Program-made: the position numbers and the translations under genes
The notes under the pieces: generated by a model
Seen by the model: the letters and a program-made list of their open reading frames with translations, nothing else
What the model was told of the DNA's origin: nothing
The model's database searches: none
NCBI RefSeq assembly: GCF_030867095.1
Contig: NC_081824.1
Span: 166,912,933-166,976,932 of the forward strand
Origin: Alligator mississippiensis
Lineage: Eukaryota; Chordata; Crocodylia; Alligatoridae
Direction of reading: 5' to 3'
Length of the DNA stretch: 64,000 nt
Part shown: piece by piece, positions 10,578 to 20,429 of the stretch
How positions within the stretch are numbered: the stretch's first letter is position 1
How the letters are laid out: every line of letters begins with the position of its first letter

Positions 10578-12377
10578 TAGGCCTGTGCAAAGCGGCTAGT
10601 ATTTGCTGCGGATTTGGATTCAGACGATTCGGGGGATGGTGATTCGATTCGGTGATACAAATCACTGTCCCAGATTGATTCGGCTAAATCTGATTTGGAG
10701 ATTCAGCTGCTGCCAAATAAGCTAAATCTCCAAATCACACAGACTCCATCCCCCACCCACTCTCCCAGCCCCACCTGCTCTCCCAGCTCCCAGCTCTTTG
10801 GGAGCCCCCCCCCCGCACTCACCAGCTCCTGCCTGGCAGGGGGAGATCCCCGCTGCCCCCACTGCCCCATGCCATGTGGGGGGGGCTCTACCACAAACCC
10901 CCCAACCGCACCTGCTCTCCCAGCCCCACCCCCCCATGGCTTCCCTACCCATCCCAACTCCCGACCCTTTTAAAAAAACAAAACAACCCCCCCAGACTCA
11001 CTGGCTCCTGCCCAGCAGGGGAGAGATCCCTGCTGCCCCCCACTGCCCCACGCTGCATGGGGGGGCTCTTCCACAAGCCCCCAGAAGCCCTGAGACTGCT
11101 GCAGCAACTGGTGAGTGCAGGGGGGTTTTGTTTGTTTTTTAAAGGGGTGGGAGGGCAGCTTAAGGGCCAAAAGGGGAGCACATAAAAAGTGGAAACAGGG
11201 AGAAATCACCAAAGATGAATATACCTCCTCTGCTCGCACTTGTAGGGAGTCAGTTAGATGGGCCAAAGCTACCATGGAGCTGAGGATGGCATCCCAAGTA
11301 AAGGACAAGAAATTGTTTTTTAGATATATAGGGGGTAAAAGGAAGGCCCAGGGAGGAATAGGACCCCTGCTAAATGGGCAGAAACAATTGGTGACGGACA
11401 GGGGGGACAAGGCTGAACTCCTCAACGAGTTCTTTGCCTCAGTGTTCCTAAGTGAGGGGCACGACAAGTCTCTCACTGGGGTTGTAGAGAGGCAGCAGCA
11501 AGGCGCCAGACTTCCATGCGTAGACCCTGAGATGGTGCAGAGTCACTTGGAAGAACTGGATGCCTTTAAGTCGGCAGGCCCGGATGAGCTCCATCCGAGG
11601 GTGCTGAAGGCACTGGCCGACATCATTGCACACCCACTGGCGGGAATATTTGAACGCTCGTGGCGCACGGGCCAAGTCCCGGAGGACTGGAAAAGGGCCA
11701 ATGTGGTCCCCATTTTCAAAAAGGGGAGGAAGGAGGACCCAGGCAACTATAGGACAGTCAGTCTCACCTCCATAAATCTAGGGGGTCGGACTCGATGATC
11801 TATTGAGGTCCCTTCCGACCCTAACATCTATGAATCTATGAATCTATAAGGAGCTGGGGCGGGTAGGGCATCCATGGAGGGGGTGGGAAAGCAGGTGGGG
11901 GTGGGTCATGGCAGAGGCTCCCATGCAGTGGGGGGCAGCGGGCATCACCCCACCCCCTCCTGCCTGGCAGCACCCAGTGAGTAGGGGCTTTTTTTTTTTA
12001 AACCAGGAGCTGGGCCAGGCGGGGCAGTCATGGAGGGGTTGGGAGAGCAGGCAGGGGTCAGGGGGGCTGTGGGAGCAGGCAGGGGATGGGTCCTGGCAGG
12101 GGTCCCCCCATAGTGCCCTCCCCGCTCCTCCAGTCCCCCCTCCCCCGCCCCCTACTTAGCAGCATGGAGTCTGGGTCCAGCTCCCTGCTGCAGCCAGCGG
12201 GGACTGCCCAAATCACCAAAGCTCTTCAAATCTTTTCTGAATTTATTTGGAGAGTTTTGAGTCAATTCTGACCTTTTAATTGGTCCCCTGATTTGATTTG
12301 GATTTGGAGATTCAGTCACTGAATTGTGCCGAATCTCCTCCGAATCCAATCCGCACCCAAAGCTTTGCACAGCCCTA
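10578..12377 (+). mobile_element. Non-autonomous hAT, subfamily B, copy 1, with 8-bp duplication
   Basis: The left end TAGGCCTGTGCAAAG and the right end CTTTGCACAGCCCTA are inverted copies. The element is flanked by a perfect 8-bp duplication TTATTTAG (10570-10577 and 12378-12385), as expected for hAT. Inside each end are blocks rich in GATTCGG/CCGAATC motifs, then a GC-rich core with imperfect repeats in opposite orientations containing CACTGCCCCA and GGCAGGGG blocks. No transposase is present. A CR1 fragment (about 11160-11849) sits in the middle. Chance open frames on both strands come from the GC-rich core. Confidence 0.9.
11160..11849 (+). mobile_element. Internally deleted CR1 LINE nested in the hAT
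   Basis: An open frame encodes the CR1 segment between endonuclease and reverse transcriptase and the start of the latter: GEITKDEYTSSART, KKLFFRYIGGKRKAQ, GPLLNG, KAELLNEFFASVF, SAGPDELHPRVLKALAD, PGNYRTVSLTSI. This is known CR1 ORF2 order. At about 11770-11785 it jumps straight to the CR1 3' end (GGGGTCGGACTCGATGATCT) and the tail ATCTATGAATCTATGAATCT. All of the catalytic palm and the rest of ORF2 are missing, so the copy cannot move itself. The frame up to the junction has no stop, suggesting a fairly recent insertion. The 5' end is truncated, as usual for CR1. Confidence 0.9.
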
Positions 12378-12421
12378 TTATTTAGCTATTGTGCAGTCAG
12401 CGTCTTGTGTAGATGCACTCA

Positions 12422-13508
12422 TTCAGTCTTTCAGTCTGTGAAAACCCACCAGCTATCAGGTCTCCCAATTATCGCTGACAATGATTTTATAAGATTGACA
12501 ATTATATTAGCAAATAGAAACCTATAGGATTTCCCAGACCTAGCACAGAAACAACCCACAAAAAGGTACTGTGTAAAGAAAAAACCTATAATGAAACAGA
12601 AACCTAATTTTTATCTACATTTGTGCTTTAAATCTTAATTTAGCAGTTTTTCTAATAAAAGTTTGCAGTTTAGTATTTAACACATATTTAACACCTGGTT
12701 AAACACCACTTAGTCCCATGGCAATGGCCAAATACACCTCATTAAATAAAATTTGCTACTACTAACCTAATTAAGCAGTCTTTACCAAGTCCTGTCATAA
12801 ATTGATTCTCTGGGAGTTCTTTCAATAAAGCATCTGTCCCAATTAACTATTTCCAAAAGAGTGAAATGTACCAATATAATAGCCTCCAGCTGGGACTCTA
12901 TTACCATTTGAAAATGTGTTTCTAATAATACTATTTTCAGTATAGAGTATAAATGTTTTTACAAAGTGGAACAAAAATATTGATACTGTAATGGAGAATG
13001 CATCTTGACAGTTACCATCATTTGATCCTGTGTCTGCCACTTCCCTTATTCTTTTTGACTTGCCTCATGTGCTAGCTGAATGTAGTCAGGATCTCAGGAG
13101 TATTGTGTCTTTGTGTCTTTTAGCGAGCGCTATAGGCCAAGTATCTTTTACCTCCCTCCTTCACCCCACTCCACCAGAGGTCAGAAGTCCATTCACCTCT
13201 CTTTGGAATAGACTACAGTTCTTACCTCAGTAATGGGATGCAAAACACGATTATATTAAGGAAGGCAATGTTGATTACATTAGAACATTAAACAACATAA
13301 AATTTAAACAGAATAAGCTTGTCTATGTCAAGCAACTACACAAAGTCAGCTCTCCAAGTTACAATCTTGGGGTTACTGTTGACTTAAGGAAGTATACTGG
13401 AAGGAGGTATCCATGCTTGTCTTAAAATGACTTATCTTTGTGTAATAAGTTTTACAATTTTGTTACAGGCAGACAGCATGCATGTTAGAGGAAGAACCAG
13501 ACTTGTCG
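12422..13508. other. Unassigned AT-rich DNA
   Basis: No gene or repeat recognised. Open frames are 65-67 codons at most and unlike any family known to me. Confidence 0.55.
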
Positions 13509-13510
13509 TA

Positions 13511-13697
13511 GGCTGGCCATCATAGAGGACATTCCAGTTTTCTGCTACTCTGTCCTCTGTCCTCTATTGATACGAAACCCGATACCTTCATGTCCTCTAT
13601 TTTTCTCTTCAAGAAAAAAAAAAGGACATAAAGACATCAGGTTTCATATCAATAGAGGACAGAGGACTACCAGACTGTCCCCCTATGATGGCCACCC
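13511..13697. mobile_element. Palindromic MITE, TA target (Tc1/mariner-like)
   Basis: Starts GGCTGGCCATCATAGAGGAC and ends GTCCCCCTATGATGGCCACC, inverted copies, with TA on both outer sides (13509-13510 and 13698-13699). The two arms meet at a central A-run near 13613-13625, and most of the length can fold into one hairpin, with CTCTATTGATA and TATCAATAGAG facing each other. No coding capacity. A half copy lies at 9785-9882. Confidence 0.8.
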
Positions 13698-13789
13698 TAC
13701 CTGTCAGTGGCAGAAGACCTCCTGAAGTGCCAGATCATTTTCACTGCGAGGATAATTCAGCTCTACTTAATTTACAGATTTTGAGCATG

Positions 13790-14027
13790 TCTACGTGTAC
13801 ATTAATATGCCTTTTCTAAGGCACATTAATTTTAGTACCTCCAATGTACTAAATTCATGTGCATTAGGCTGCACTAATACAAAGTAGTGTATTTGCATGC
13901 TTCAGAGAAGCTTAATGTAGAGTAGATTATTTTACTACACTTTCGTGTAATGTCACGGTTTTTATGTGACACTTTAGTGCTCAGTAAAAGAGTCTCCTGC
14001 ACATTAAAGTGCATGCGTAGACATGCC
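13790..14027. mobile_element. Harbinger-like MITE
   Basis: Left end GAGCATGTCTACGTGTACAT and right end GCATGCGTAGACATGCC are inverted copies. The interior carries repeated TGCATTA/TAATGTGC-type motifs. It resembles the crocodilian MITE group called Chompy (from memory). No coding capacity. Confidence 0.7.
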
Positions 14028-15200
14028 TAGTGTTGCTTAAACCTAGAGAAAAAAAATAATGATAAAGCCCAATAAACTGATCACAATAAAGCCATCCTTT
14101 GCTAAAGTTATAGCATGCCAACATACTATGGAGGTGTCTGCATGGTATCCTACAGAGATACACAGGTTGCTTTGGATATCAGAAATAATGTAGTTGTTAG
14201 GGGAATCCTCCATATATGTTAATTAGTCCTACTGATAAGCAGCATACTTTCCTTACATATGACACATCCCGAAATAAGATATGTACCTTGTTCTTGAAAG
14301 GCAGAATGAAGGGAAAAATCATTCCTTGTAGTAAGTTCTAGGGACCAGGGCATGGGCTATCTGGCCTAGTAGTTAGGCACCTGAAACATGGGTGCTGTCC
14401 AGGATGGTTTCCCAGGAGCTGGGGGTATAGAGGGGGCTGGTCCTGGAACTGGAACCAGGAGCCATAGCCAAAGTCAAGACAGACTAGTCTGGTTTCTACT
14501 GCTTGCAGACCCTTAAATCTTCTCTCTCACCAAAGTTTCTAATGATCTCTTCTTAGCCCAGACCAGTATTCTACACATATCTGCTTGGACTTGTCAGCCA
14601 TGCTCTTCTTTCTAGAAATCTTGTCCTCCTTTAGGTACAGTACCTTGTCCTGTCCTGGTTTCAAAACTGTATAGTTAGACCCAAAGATAAGTCAGAGAGG
14701 CACCTAAGATTTCATCTTTCATTCTGCTCCCCTTGGCTTAAGGCATTTGCATTATGAATAGTAATGCGAATTAAGATTCTATTTTCAAAAAGTACAGCTA
14801 GTTCTTTAAAGTTTTAAAATCGAACTTTACTACAGGGGATAATGACGTCATGGTCATGCTATTCTAAAGTTCTTACTTAAGCAAAGTGTGAATTGACTTC
14901 AATGGGAATTTATAGACCTATCATTACCCACAAGTTGGAATCCTCTAATCAGAAGCTGTCCTTTAGAGTAGCTAATATTTAAACAATGGACAAAGCATTA
15001 AATATTATGTTGACTTGACAGAATAAGGATAGCACTTATTCTACTGCATGGTGCAAGCTCAATAGCTGAATTGTCATGTCAAAACAGTGAAATACAAAGT
15101 GTGTCTACATAGCCCAAAGTGATGCTGTACATGTATTCCCTACACCTCAGGTATCAGAAGCAGTACAGGTGCATTAGTGAACATTCTGTCAAGGCTACAA
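14028..15200. other. Unassigned DNA
   Basis: Nothing recognised. Open frames are short and without family resemblance. GTGTGTCTACATAGCCC near 15100 looks like an isolated MITE end but has no partner. Confidence 0.5.
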
Positions 15201-15277
15201 TACCATATTTTCTCACATACAGTATGCACCCCCCCCATGTGCTGGAACTTGTGAATTATACGCTAGTAAATATGGTA
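15201..15277. mobile_element. Tiny MITE with TACCATATTTT ends
   Basis: TACCATATTTTCTCACATAC at the left and CGCTAGTAAATATGGTA at the right are inverted copies around a C-run. At 77 bp it is only a pair of terminal repeats. TA at the outermost positions would fit a Tc1/mariner-type target. Confidence 0.6.
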
Positions 15278-15357
15278 ACAGCAGTTTTTGTCACTTACGC
15301 TTCAGCTGGGCAAAAGTGAAAATAAAGTCTGCATGTGATGCACAGAGAACAGAATAG

Positions 15358-15600
15358 GGCATTTCTACACATGTATGTGTCACAGTGCTAGGCGCTGCAG
15401 CACATACAGTTGTATAAGCAGCAAAATGCACATCAGCGCTGAGAAAATGGTGGTGGCGCACTTTTGAGCTAAAATACCTCAGACGTGCTTTAGTTCAAAA
15501 GTGTACTGCCACCATTTTTCGTGTGCTGATGTGCATTGTGCCACTTATACAACTGCACACAGCACAGTGCAATTTGCCTCAGCATGCATGCAGAACAGAC
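15358..15600. mobile_element. Long-palindrome MITE
   Basis: Starts GGGCATTTCTACACATG. From about 15395 to 15470 the sequence is mirrored as an inverted copy at about 15480-15560: ACAGTTGTATAAG with CTTATACAACTG, AATGCACATCAGC with GCTGATGTGCATT, and GCGCACTTTTGAGCTAAA with TTTAGTTCAAAAGTGTACTG. The element can fold into one hairpin with arms near 100 bp. The ends resemble the other Harbinger-like MITEs here. Confidence 0.7.
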
Positions 15601-15769
15601 CAGATTAATCAAGTCTGCTCCAAAGTGGCGGATCTCCAGAATGTCGCAGAAAAAAAGGTATGTGTATCAATGCCCATGTGTATAAATACCCAGTGACTGG
15701 TCTTTGCTCCAGCTACTGCTACCCAGTTACTTACTGTAATGAGGCCACATCAGAACCCTGGTCCCAGCC

Positions 15770-15960
15770 AGTCACAATCAGATCAGGGGAATTATGGAGA
15801 GGATGGAGATGGGCTTTTCTCTGTGACTGTAGGGAACATAACTAGGAACAAAGGCCTCAAGCTGCAGTAGAGGAAATTTAGTTTGAAGGTCACGAGGAAC
15901 TTCCTGACTATGAGGATGTTCAAGCATTGGAACAGGCTATTATGTCCTGGTGCTAGGATG
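15770..15960 (+). mobile_element. CR1 3' fragment
   Basis: GAGAGGATGGAGATGGGCTT, AGGAACTTCCTGACTATGAG and CATTGGAACAGGCTATTATG are the C-terminal end of CR1 ORF2 at DNA level, similar to 44080-44390. Both ends are missing and no tail is present. Old and inactive. Confidence 0.65.
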
Positions 15961-16269
15961 GAGCTGCTGTTGGGAGGGAGCTAGGGGTGTGGGTCAGGAG
16001 TGAGGGGCACTGGCAGGGCTGTGTGTTGAGAGTGAGGAGCAAGGGTAGAGGCAGAACCCTGGCATATCAGTGCTGCTTAGTGCCCCACATCCTGGTGAGC
16101 AAAGTGGGCAGGGGCAGCTCTGATTTTTCTATTATAAAAAACCAAAAGCAAGCACCAAGGTGTATCAATATTTAGAATTCATTTTATTATGATGATAGAG
16201 GCACTGGCAGGCTTCCATACTGCTTTAAAATTGTAAATATATCAATAAAACATTGCCCAATTGATCTCT

Positions 16270-16308
16270 GTATATGTATGTGTGTGTGTATGTATATATA
16301 TATTGATG
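16270..16308. repeat. TA/TG-rich microsatellite
   Basis: Alternating TATG, TGTG and TATATA units, short and imperfect. Confidence 0.75.
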
Positions 16309-16310
16309 TT

Positions 16311-17212
16311 TCATTTTAATCAGGGAAGAACATGGATTTGGGGTATTTTAATGAGAGAATTTGGGGGTTTTTTATCAGAGAATTTGCAATTTTCAAACAG
16401 GGAACACCAGGATCTCTGCTGGTGAGACAAGTGGAGAAACCTGGGCAGAGGAACCTGCCCAGTACCAGCACCAGCACCGGGGACCCAGCTGGAGGGAAGA
16501 TGAGGTGGCTGACTTGGCCATTTGGGGCCAAAAGAACATGCTTTGACAGTTCAAAGCGGGCTACCACAACAAGGATATCTTCTGGGCAAGAGCTGCCCAG
16601 ATGGCAGGGCAGGGGCACCAGAAGACATGACAGCAGTTCTGCATGAAGGCCAACTGTGGAGCCACAGCCCACTGGCAGCTGGCTCAAAGGTGCAGGCAGC
16701 TCTGTTGCAGTGATCATACCACAGCCCAGGTGGCCGTGTGGTCCCCATCCAGGTCTGGCAGGCACACAGCCATGGGGCCGCATGCTGTTGCAGGTGGCAG
16801 CAGGTCACAGCCAGGCAGCAGCCCACACTGCCAGACTGCTGCAGTCTGTAGAGGGTGCAGGAGCCACTCTAGGTTTGGGCTGCTTCAGCAGTCCAGCTGG
16901 CACAAGGGGCTAGTGTTCCTACATACCAATTGGCTGGGCCCCAGAAGCTCCCTGAGCTGCTCACCAGGGCAGCTTTTTATATTGCTGGGGCCAGCACAGG
17001 TGCTGGCCCCAGCTTCTAGCTCCCCCTGGTTGAAGATCCAGGAGGAACTGGGCAGCGTCAGTTTGCCCCAAGTGGCACAATTTGCCCCACATCAAAGTGT
17101 ATGTTCAGGCATGTGTGCTGAGACACAAAGCTCCAGCACAAATTTGTGCTGCTGCTATTTGAGCTGCTGCAAGTGCATGTGCCTGCATATGTGGACATGC
17201 CCAAAGGGTTTT
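16311..17212. other. Unassigned GC-rich block ending in a Harbinger-like terminus
   Basis: About 900 bp of moderately GC-rich DNA with a 196-codon open frame (16643-17233) of biased composition that matches no family. The right edge, TGCATATGTGGACATGCCCA ending at 17212, looks like the terminal repeat of the local Harbinger-like MITEs, but no matching left end was found. It may be a longer element with a decayed left end. Confidence 0.4.
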
Positions 17213-17399
17213 TTCTTTGTTTCAGGGGTATAGATTGTGGCCAAAGAACCCTGTCTGTCTTTTTATTTGTTTGGTTTTTATGGACAGGGAGGGGACAGGG
17301 GAGCAGAGCTTATGGGCAATACTGAAAGAATTTAGGTGAAGGAAAGAGAATGGGAGTTCAACACCAGAGAAAATCAAAAAGAAATCAGCATTTGGTGAA

Positions 17400-17675
17400 C
17401 AGTATCATAGCAAGGAGGGAGCAAGTGGGGCAACTGCTCCAGGTGCCTAAGTGAAGGGGTGCCAACAGGCACTGCCCAGCCAGGGCAGGGTATAGGACAG
17501 AGCTGTGAGCAGCCCATTGACGGGGGCACAGGGATGGGGGGAGGGTGGCTCCCGCCACTGTGTGCACTCCCAGGCATGCATGGCGGGTCATGTGCCCCCC
17601 AGATCTGTGCATGGGGTGAGGGCAGGCTGCCACTGTGGGCTTGCCCCGGGTGCAAACTTCCTTGCTATGATACAG
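17400..17675. mobile_element. Short hAT with perfect 8-bp duplication TTGGTGAA
   Basis: Begins CAGTATCATAGCAAGGA and ends TCCTTGCTATGATACAG, inverted copies with one mismatch. The flanks are identical 8-mers TTGGTGAA at 17392-17399 and 17676-17683. At 276 bp it has no room for a transposase. The GC-rich interior is unlike the subfamily A and B elements. The intact duplication suggests a relatively recent insertion. Confidence 0.9.
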
Positions 17676-18363
17676 TTGGTGAAGACCAAGTTAGCAGAGC
17701 AGCCCTTCTTTGGTGTGTGGGAGTTTGAACCAAGGCTGTCAAATAGGAATGGTAGTTTTTACTTACTTAACAGGAGTGCTGCAAAGCCTAACTCAATAAT
17801 GAGCTTTCCTGAAAACAGATAAGTCAATTAAAATTTTACTGTTGCCTTAAATGAGAGCAGTATGGATCCATTGTCCATAAAGTGCTATACACAGTCTGGA
17901 TTGCCCGTTAAAGTCTCAGAAAATATTTCCATTGACCTTATATGCATTGGATTAGACCCTAAGTGTAAAGTTCTATTAAGAACAGTCAATTGTAGAGACA
18001 GGTCTGTAGTCTGGGGACCTTCTGGCTCCCAGACTTATACTTCAGCTCTTGGAAACTGTAACTTTAGGAGGGTGCCAACTGTTTTACAAGAAATCATAGC
18101 ATGTTTAGATCAGTTCAGCTGAGTAGTCGTTTCATGAAGCAGTTAACTAACGTGCACATTCATCTGAAGAGCATTGTTTAAATATTTATGGAGAATTCTA
18201 CTACTTATGTTATATATTTTTAATGGCCATGCTTTGTCTACACCTACACCATTCGTTTTCTAAATGTACAGAAAGTATAATATTAATTTTGTTGGGGGGG
18301 TTTATAATGTGGAAGAAAGGGGGCCCATGTGATTTACACCAAAGATCATTTTAATTCACTATG
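17676..18363. other. Unassigned DNA
   Basis: An 86-codon open frame at 17862-18122 matches nothing known to me. A TTTGTCTACACCTACACC motif near 18234 resembles a MITE end but is unpaired. Confidence 0.5.
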
Positions 18364-19140
18364 GGCATGTCTACACATGCAATGAATGCATCTGAATTTT
18401 GTGTACAGAAAATTCAGGCTCATTAAAGTGCTCCCCACCGCTTGCCTACACATATGCCCCTATCAAGAGCAAATTGAGCCTGACAGGAGCAGCCTAATCC
18501 AGGGCTGCTTCTGCCCTGTTCCTGTCCTGCTCTGCCCCCTGCAGCAGCCAGGGGGAGCTCCAGGCTCCCATGGGTGTCAGCCCCAGGCTGGCAGGGGATT
18601 TGGGGGCTTCGCCCTGAGCTCCAGAGGGCTGCGGTGGGGAGCTGTCCTGGCTTGGCGGGCAGGTCTGTCCCAGCTGGAGGGAGATCAGGCTGGCTCTGAG
18701 CAAGAGGGTTGGGAAGCTGTTCCAGCTAGGTGGGCAGCTGCCTCCCTGCCCCATGGAAATCAGTAGGGGTCCCAATTTCCATGTGGCTGGGAAGCAGCTG
18801 CCCAGCAGCTAAAGCAACTCTCCCATCCAGGTGGAGATTGGGACCTCTCCCAATCTCCATGGGGCAGGGAGACAGTGTCCCACTGAGGCGGGACACCCCA
18901 TGGCCTTCTGCTGCCTAGGCTGACCAGGAACAATTTGCCCCCAGTCAGTGTCTACACATGTAGTATGGCACATTTGCTCCCAGTCAGTGCCTACACGTGC
19001 AGTATGGCACATTAGATAATACACCATTTTTCTAGTCGGTGTATCTACAGGTACTAGAAAATGACACATTGGATTAATATACTGTGCAGTAATTGCTTGC
19101 ATTTGGAGATGGTGATGCTTTACTGCACATTAGCTTAGTC
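18364..19140. mobile_element. Probable Harbinger-like element with GC-rich core
   Basis: The left end GGGCATGTCTACACATGCAA matches the other Harbinger-like MITE ends. The core (18480-18920) is GC-rich with an inverted pair around GAGATTGGGACCTCTCCCAA. Near 18940-19018 a 39-bp unit containing CAGTCAGTGTCTACACATG is repeated twice in tandem. The right end is not clear; a plausible limit is the TACTGCACATTAGC region near 19120-19140. No coding sequence. Confidence 0.45.
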
Positions 19141-19241
19141 CAGGAACAGGCAAAATATGGTCCACAGCCTGTATACAGCCTGCCAGGCCATTCTATTCCA
19201 GCCTATGGGGTCCCTCTAAAATTTAGACCATTATAACCTGT
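19141..19241 (+). mobile_element. Possible hAT end fragment
   Basis: CAGGAACAGGCAAAATATGG followed by TCCACAGCC and CTGCCAGGCC resembles the end of hAT elements that start CAGGGGTCGGCAAAC. Only this end is visible; the solo LTR at 19242 interrupts whatever followed. Confidence 0.4.
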
Positions 19242-20174
19242 TGTAACAGGAAACCCTATCCCTGTTACTAAGAGACAGGGTGGTCCCTTTAAATCCAGAA
19301 CCTTCCAGTCACAGCCAGCTGGTCAAGTAGGGGTTAAGGCTCAAGCCCTGCCAGCAGGTCAGGTGACGGGAAGAGGAAGGCCAGGATCCTACAAATGGCA
19401 AGTGGAGAAGGCCAGAGGGGCAGCAGAGAGGGGTACTCCCAATGACTGTGGTGCCGCAGCTGTAGTCTCTGCTGGATGAATACGTTACTTTGTGAGCCAG
19501 ATGCATGACCATCTAAAGTAAGCAGGCATGTTGCCTATCTTATTTTTTTATTATCCTTTTTCCATTCTATGGCCATAGAAGGCTATGTTTTGCATTGGAT
19601 GTTAATACTCGGGGATCGGGCTGAGGCTATTTGGGGAGGAGAAGGACTCATTTGGGGACCCACTTCAGTGTGGGGACCCCAGTGCCAGAGAGGGTGCAGT
19701 ATTCAGGGGTGGGTGGACCCCAGCACCAGAGAAGGCACAGTATTTGGGGGTGAGTGGACCCCAGCACCAGAGGGGGCGCAATACTTGGGGGTGAACAGAC
19801 CTCAGTGCCAGAGAGGGTGCTGGAGCCCAAGTGAGTCTTTGAGAGCTAGAGTCTTGGAGTCAGGCTCTGATTAGTGGGTTTTTGACCGACAGGTCGATCT
19901 AGAGAGAGAAGGGGTAAGCCCACAGTGGCCAAGACTCCAACATAGAGAGGAATTTATAAATACCATCTGTGAGGCCTGAGCTGCGGTGTAGGGGAGGAAC
20001 GGAGCCGCAGATAGCGCAACCTGGCATCGGGGCAAGAAATGGGCAGCCTCCCGCTTAATTAACAACTATTAATTAATTAACATCAAGGCGTGGCAGTAAG
20101 AAGGCAGGCAGTTGGCCCAGAAACAGGCAGGCAAGCCAAAGGCAAAATTGGCCCTGGGAAGCCCCCCTGTTACA
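19242..20174. mobile_element. Solo LTR of an endogenous retrovirus, family 2, copy 1
   Basis: The ends TGTAACAGG and CCTGTTACA are exact inverted copies and fit the TG...CA rule for LTRs. The flanking 4-mers are both CTGT (19238-19241, 20175-20178), consistent with a retroviral target duplication. Length is 933 bp. No retroviral genes are adjacent, so it is a solo LTR fossil. It shares blocks with 59839-61005 (ATCTGTGAGGC, AGCCTCCC, TATCAAGGC-type blocks near the 3' side). Four copies of a 41-bp tandem unit lie at 19675-19830. Orientation was not determined. Confidence 0.7.
19675..19830. repeat. 41-bp tandem repeat, about four copies
   Basis: The unit contains GGACCCCAGCACCAGAGA and TATTTGGGGGTGA. 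Adjacent copies differ at several positions. It lies inside the solo LTR. Confidence 0.85.
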
Positions 20175-20429
20175 CTGTCTAAAAGCCAATGTCTGTCTGA
20201 AAGCCAATGAGGTGCCAGTGGTAGAAGCCACTGGCTGCAGCAACAAACAGTTCAGGCTCTGGTTGCTCCCGCCCAGCCCCACCCAATTCCATCTCCAGAA
20301 GCTTCTGGTGACCTTTGGCCTAGCAGAGGCTTCTGCCCTGGTGACCCTGTGGCTGTTCTCAAACCCTCCCTCATCCTAGAGTGGAAATTTAGTTAAGAAT
20401 GGGTTGGGGAGGCAGTCACCCTACTCCGT

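Larger units (their letters stand above)
10340..12421. mobile_element. Harbinger-like MITE split by a nested hAT
   Basis: The left part (about 10340-10569) begins TGGGTGCACCTACACCAGAT. The right part (12386-12421) ends GTGTAGATGCACTCA, an inverted match to the start. The interior is rich in GCACAGTA/ACTGTGC motifs, like the MITE at 45120-45325. Removing the hAT at 10578-12377 and one copy of its duplication restores a MITE of about 270 bp. It encodes nothing. No 3-bp target duplication is evident at its ends. Confidence 0.65.

Noticed and set aside
16643-17233. 196-codon frame as a candidate gene
   Set aside because: Biased composition, no domain, and the right edge coincides with a transposon-like terminus.
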